From positions 1 through 32,926 of the IMG/VR virus record IMGVR_UViG_3300036832_001087: a stretch of 32,926 nucleotides of DNA; one strand, given 5' to 3'. The notes below the pieces were generated by a model. The model was given only the letters and a program-made list of their open reading frames with translations, was not told the DNA's origin and searched no databases. Numbering within the stretch: the first letter of the stretch is position 1; each line of letters begins with the position of its first letter. Origin of the DNA: a virus. Both the position numbers and the translations under genes were made by a program. Positions 29,848 through 32,926 of the stretch are shown in pieces.

Positions 29848-30099
29848 ATGACTTGGTCAATCTGGTGGATAATAGTTCTTCTCACCGCCATTCTTCTTCA
29901 CAATCCCATGTTTGTCTTAGCGATGGCGATCACTGCCGCCGTTTGCCAACTCGTCTTTTTCGTCCCTGATCTCTTTCGGATCTGGTTCGCCTTCGCTAGT
30001 CAGCCGGTCAAGGACGAGCCATGGACAACCAAGCGGACCGTCTGCGCGGTCATCATATTTGGCCCCACAGTGCTACACTTAGTTGGCTGGACCCACTAA
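29848..30099 (+). CDS. Small membrane protein (83 aa), three spans
   Basis: An 83-residue protein with three hydrophobic segments: MTWSIWWIIVLLTAILLHNP, then MFVLAMAITAAVCQLVFFVP, and a C-terminal CAVIIFGPTVLHLVGW. The middle loop after the second span is charged (QPVKDEPWTTKR). AAGGTG lies 7 bases before the ATG, and a promoter sits just upstream. Size and topology fit a holin, but no lysin is visible and a membrane exclusion role is equally possible. Its stop codon overlaps the stop codon of the convergent minus-strand gene (30096-30099). Confidence 0.65.
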   Translation: MTWSIWWIIVLLTAILLHNPMFVLAMAITAAVCQLVFFVPDLFRIWFAFASQPVKDEPWTTKRTVCAVIIFGPTVLHLVGWTH

Positions 30100-31460
30100 A
30101 GCCGCCCGCTGCCGCCAAGCCCGTAGACGCCCTGCCGCGCTTCATTGGCCGTATTGGATAGCCACCCAGGTACGTTTGAGCCGAACGGAAGCGGCTTCCC
30201 TGTCGCGTTGAGATATTGCGCAGCGCGCAGTTTGTTCGCGGTTGGGATGGCCATACCTTTAGACCATAGCATCGGGAAAGCTGCCCCAACTGCGGCACCA
30301 GCTAGATCTCCAGGCATACCTTGCCCGGTTAGCGCCCCCACGGTTCCTCCGATTGCCGCGCCCGCAAGATGCTTGGTGACCGCCTTGCCCACGTTCCCTG
30401 CGACTGTCGGATCTCCCGCTCTCGCCGCGATCGAGCTTAGAATTTCTCTCACGCCTGGCGTTGCATTGTAGAAATCAGGGTTGTCGGCCAAGGCACCCTT
30501 GATCCGGGTAGGCGCAGAAGACGGAGTCGATATCCAATCGCTGATGTCCTGATGCGTCTTTAACTGGCTCGTCGCATTGTTGGCGGCATCGGCGATCGCC
30601 TTGTTGGAAGGGCCTAATGCGGTGTCGAGTGCGTCCGAATAAGCTCCAGCGACCGGATTGTCGGCGGGCGCGCGCTTCGCGTTCTGCAGGGCCGCTTTCC
30701 ACTTAGCGACGTCGTCGACGCTGAAATTATTGGCCTGAGAGGCGTTTTTGATCTGATTGACCCGGCTCTGCATGGTGTCGCTCATCGCCCCCTGCGCACC
30801 TGGGCTGACCCGCGTATTGTTGACTGCCCCCTTGACTGCATTGATGTCGACCGGCGTGTTCTCCGCGACGTCCCAGGCCGACTTGTTTTTGGCCAGCAGG
30901 TCCGCTTCCTGTTGCGCCGAGGATGGTTTCACGTTCGAGCCTGGGCCCGTGACCGCGCCAGTCACACCGCCGATCAGCATGCTTTTCCCGACGTCGCTGG
31001 CGCTGCCGCCGTGGCCTGCTGTTCCGGCGCCAGCGAGCGCGCTCTGCTCAGTCCCGCCCCCGATTATGCGCGCGAGCAGATCTCCGGTGGTCGGCGCAAC
31101 CTTGCCGGCGATCGCCCGCCCGACGCCGACCGCCTCTGTGCCCGCGCCTAAGCCCGCCATGCCGAGCGCCTCCCCGGCGCCCTGATAGGGCGTGCCCTGG
31201 AGCCGCTTCTGCGCGCCCGCGACATCGACGGCGTTGCCGAGGAACGGCGCCTGATCGGCCGCCACCCGGCCGACATCGGCGACGTCTTGAACTTGCTGGC
31301 CGATGCTCTTGGGCGGGTCGCGCTGCTTGTAGCCGAACATGGCGGCGAATGGGCCCAACTGGTTTTCAATGGTGAAATAGCCCGGCGGGGTGTCGCTGGC
31401 GTTGCTGGAGGACTGCGCTGGAGCCCCGCCAACCGGAGTCGAAAGATCCTGCCAGCCCAT
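30096..31460 (-). CDS. Internal virion/ejection protein candidate (454 aa)
   Basis: A 454-residue protein starting MGWQDLSTPVGGAPAQSSSN. The first 200 residues are Ala/Gly/Gln-rich with a glycine-zipper-like stretch (MLIGGVTGAVTGPGSNV). The C-terminal part has another, HLAGAAIGGTVGALTGQ, followed by helices. Such Gly/Ala-rich helical segments in a protein of this size, located next to a very large helical gene, fit podoviral internal virion proteins that form a channel for DNA ejection. The start at ATG 31460 has GAGGAAC before it; upstream in-frame residues lack a better start. It begins 1 base after the stop of the larger gene upstream. Inference only; no named family confirmed. Confidence 0.55.
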   Translation of the reverse strand: MGWQDLSTPVGGAPAQSSSNASDTPPGYFTIENQLGPFAAMFGYKQRDPPKSIGQQVQDVADVGRVAADQAPFLGNAVDVAGAQKRLQGTPYQGAGEALGMAGLGAGTEAVGVGRAIAGKVAPTTGDLLARIIGGGTEQSALAGAGTAGHGGSASDVGKSMLIGGVTGAVTGPGSNVKPSSAQQEADLLAKNKSAWDVAENTPVDINAVKGAVNNTRVSPGAQGAMSDTMQSRVNQIKNASQANNFSVDDVAKWKAALQNAKRAPADNPVAGAYSDALDTALGPSNKAIADAANNATSQLKTHQDISDWISTPSSAPTRIKGALADNPDFYNATPGVREILSSIAARAGDPTVAGNVGKAVTKHLAGAAIGGTVGALTGQGMPGDLAGAAVGAAFPMLWSKGMAIPTANKLRAAQYLNATGKPLPFGSNVPGWLSNTANEARQGVYGLGGSGRL

Positions 31461-31461
31461 T

Positions 31462-32926
31462 TCAGTTCCTCGTATGAATCTTGCCGTCCGGACCGCGGAA
31501 CTTGGTTCCAGTCGGAAGGGACTCAACCGCCCTATCGGCGTCCGGACCGCTCATCTTACTGAAATCCGGCACGCTCTCCACCGTCGCGCCATTATAGAGC
31601 GGGCTGTTGTGGTCAAGATAATCCCCAGTGACCCGATCGGCATATTCGGCCGGAACTATGCCGCCCGCCGCCGCGACAGCGTTGGCGTGCGACAGTTCGA
31701 TCTTCGTCTTGAGATCCAGAAGCGCCTGCTTGATGGCGGTCTGGTCGGACGTCTGACTGAAGAGCGGCCCCGCAGCCGCGCCAGCAATGGTGTTGAACTC
31801 CCGCTGAGTGCGGATGTTCTTCATTCCCTTGAGCCCCTCACCAGATAGCTGGTTCTGCAGCTGACCGAGCGCGACTTTCATATTGAGAGCGTTCTGATCG
31901 ATACCCCCGACGCCCGTCGCCCCGATGATCTCGCCAAGTGAATTGGTCGTGAATGCGCTCGGCGTTCGAACCGCCATCGTCGTGGCGTCGAGATTGGCGA
32001 GCAGTTTGTCGATATTGGTGCTGATCGGCAGAGTGCTCTTCTCGACGTCGGCGAGGTTCGCCTTCGCCCCGATCTTGTCAGTCGCCGCGACCGCAGCGGC
32101 CTTGGTCGCCTCGGCCTTGTCGGCGGCGTAGCCGGTCAGCGTCGTCCAGTTGGGGTGTTCGGCATACATCTGCTCCGGTGTGCCGCCAGGGTGCTGGTTC
32201 TGCCACATCCGGATTTCGTTGCGCAGGTCCTTCTCGACCGGCGTCTGGCCGCCAACAACGCCGCTAAACATGTTCGACTTATAGTCCGCGACGTCCTGTT
32301 GCTGCTCCGCTGTCCATTTCGCCGGGTTGGGATCGTAGCCCTTCGACTGCGCATAGGCGGTTGCCGCGGCGCCAACGTTCTTCACCGCTTCGGTGGGCTC
32401 CAGGCTCCTCATGTGCGAGCTGACCAAATCTTGCATCGCCGCCGGGTTTTTCGACAGCCATTGCAATTGCTGCGGCGTCATGCCGGGGAACATCGCCGCC
32501 ATGCCGGCCGCGCCGGCCTGGAATTGCGCCGCGTTGTTCTGCGCCGTCTGTTCGGCGGTGATCTTCTCGATTTCCCCAAGCGCCCTCAGACGATCGTCGC
32601 CCGGGCCCATCTGCGCGAGCGCCGCCTGCTTGCTCGCCTGCTGCTGCGCGGTGCCGAAGCCCGCGGCGATGCCCTGAATGTTGCGATTGAGATCGTTGGA
32701 GATCGCATCCTGCTGATGCACCTTGAGCAGAAGCGCAATGGTGTTGGCGTTCTGCGGATCTGGGGCGTAGGTCTGGGCCTGCGCCTGTCCAGGGGCTGGG
32801 GCTGCGGGACCCGCCGAGGGAGCTCCGGGGTTCGGGTTGGGGGTGCCCTGTCCGGCGAGTGCGCGCGCCAGCTGACCATTGAGATCACCGCCGATCGCAT
32901 CCGTGAGGAGACCGCCGATGCCGACG
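31462..32926 (-). CDS. Large internal virion protein candidate, 5' end outside window
   Basis: The frame is open from the right edge to a stop at 31462, giving 487 residues plus an unseen N-terminus. It starts in the window with VGIGGLLTDAIGGDLNGQLA, then a Pro/Ala/Gln-rich segment (TPNPNPGAPSAGPAAPAPGQ), then long Ala/Gln-rich helices (AGFGTAQQQASKQAALAQMG) and helical sequence with few Cys or Trp. The last part (TKFRGPDGKIHTRN) is basic. The composition and the position directly upstream of a second glycine-zipper protein suggest a coiled-coil virion or ejection protein. I do not recognise the exact family. Confidence 0.55.
   Translation of the reverse strand, partial: VGIGGLLTDAIGGDLNGQLARALAGQGTPNPNPGAPSAGPAAPAPGQAQAQTYAPDPQNANTIALLLKVHQQDAISNDLNRNIQGIAAGFGTAQQQASKQAALAQMGPGDDRLRALGEIEKITAEQTAQNNAAQFQAGAAGMAAMFPGMTPQQLQWLSKNPAAMQDLVSSHMRSLEPTEAVKNVGAAATAYAQSKGYDPNPAKWTAEQQQDVADYKSNMFSGVVGGQTPVEKDLRNEIRMWQNQHPGGTPEQMYAEHPNWTTLTGYAADKAEATKAAAVAATDKIGAKANLADVEKSTLPISTNIDKLLANLDATTMAVRTPSAFTTNSLGEIIGATGVGGIDQNALNMKVALGQLQNQLSGEGLKGMKNIRTQREFNTIAGAAAGPLFSQTSDQTAIKQALLDLKTKIELSHANAVAAAGGIVPAEYADRVTGDYLDHNSPLYNGATVESVPDFSKMSGPDADRAVESLPTGTKFRGPDGKIHTRN

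Noticed and set aside
1-32926. tRNA genes, CRISPR arrays, integrase, insertion sequences, reverse transcriptase
   Set aside because: Looked for by eye and not found. No cloverleaf in the intergenic regions, no regular direct-repeat array, no recombinase or transposase motifs. Short tRNAs could be missed without a search tool.

Overview
The window is most of a tailed double-stranded DNA phage genome with a short-tailed (podovirus-like) gene set. Evidence is a terminase pair, a large P22-type portal protein, a scaffold-like protein, putative internal virion/ejection proteins, and a long block of tiny overlapping genes that includes an SSB-like protein, a PD-(D/E)XK-type nuclease, a SNF2-type helicase and an SF3-like (DUF5906-type) helicase. 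The DNA is GC-rich throughout. The host is probably an alphaproteobacterium: many small proteins resemble families I know from rhizobial and methylotroph phages, and two genes end in the PEPxxW-type CTERM sorting tail common in that class. This host call is inference. I see no integrase, tRNA, rRNA, CRISPR array or insertion sequence.

Layout. Positions 1-7671 (minus strand, read leftwards): small-terminase candidate, Mom-like acyltransferase, large terminase, C5-cytosine methyltransferase, two very small genes, portal, a small helical protein and a scaffold-like protein that leaves the window. Positions 7672-8073 are a divergent control region with inverted and direct repeats. Positions 8074-30099 (plus strand, one minus-strand exception at 20808-21110): a DUF7227/GP88-like protein, HTH regulators, a ParB-like DGQHR protein, a second DNA-binding candidate and the SF3-like helicase (to 17253). 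Then come Pro/Gly-rich proteins, an Ig-like protein and small basic proteins (17503-20821). A recombination/replication train follows (21232-27376), then a surface module with a tail-fibre-like protein, two PEP-CTERM proteins and two small membrane proteins (27379-30099). Positions 30096-32926 are again minus strand: two large internal-virion-like proteins, the upstream one open at the right edge. The minus-strand structural module is thus cut by both window ends, as expected if the genome is circular or permuted and capsid and tail genes lie outside the window.

How it works together. The plus block supplies regulation, replication and recombination, and the minus block supplies packaging and virion parts. 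A short motif, TAGGACT or its complement, occurs in pairs around TTGAC -35-like hexamers in front of several plus-strand transcription units, which suggests one shared phage regulator. The two most unusual features are the tandem PEP-CTERM genes, apparently meant for the host exosortase system, and two likely DNA-modification enzymes placed inside the packaging operon.
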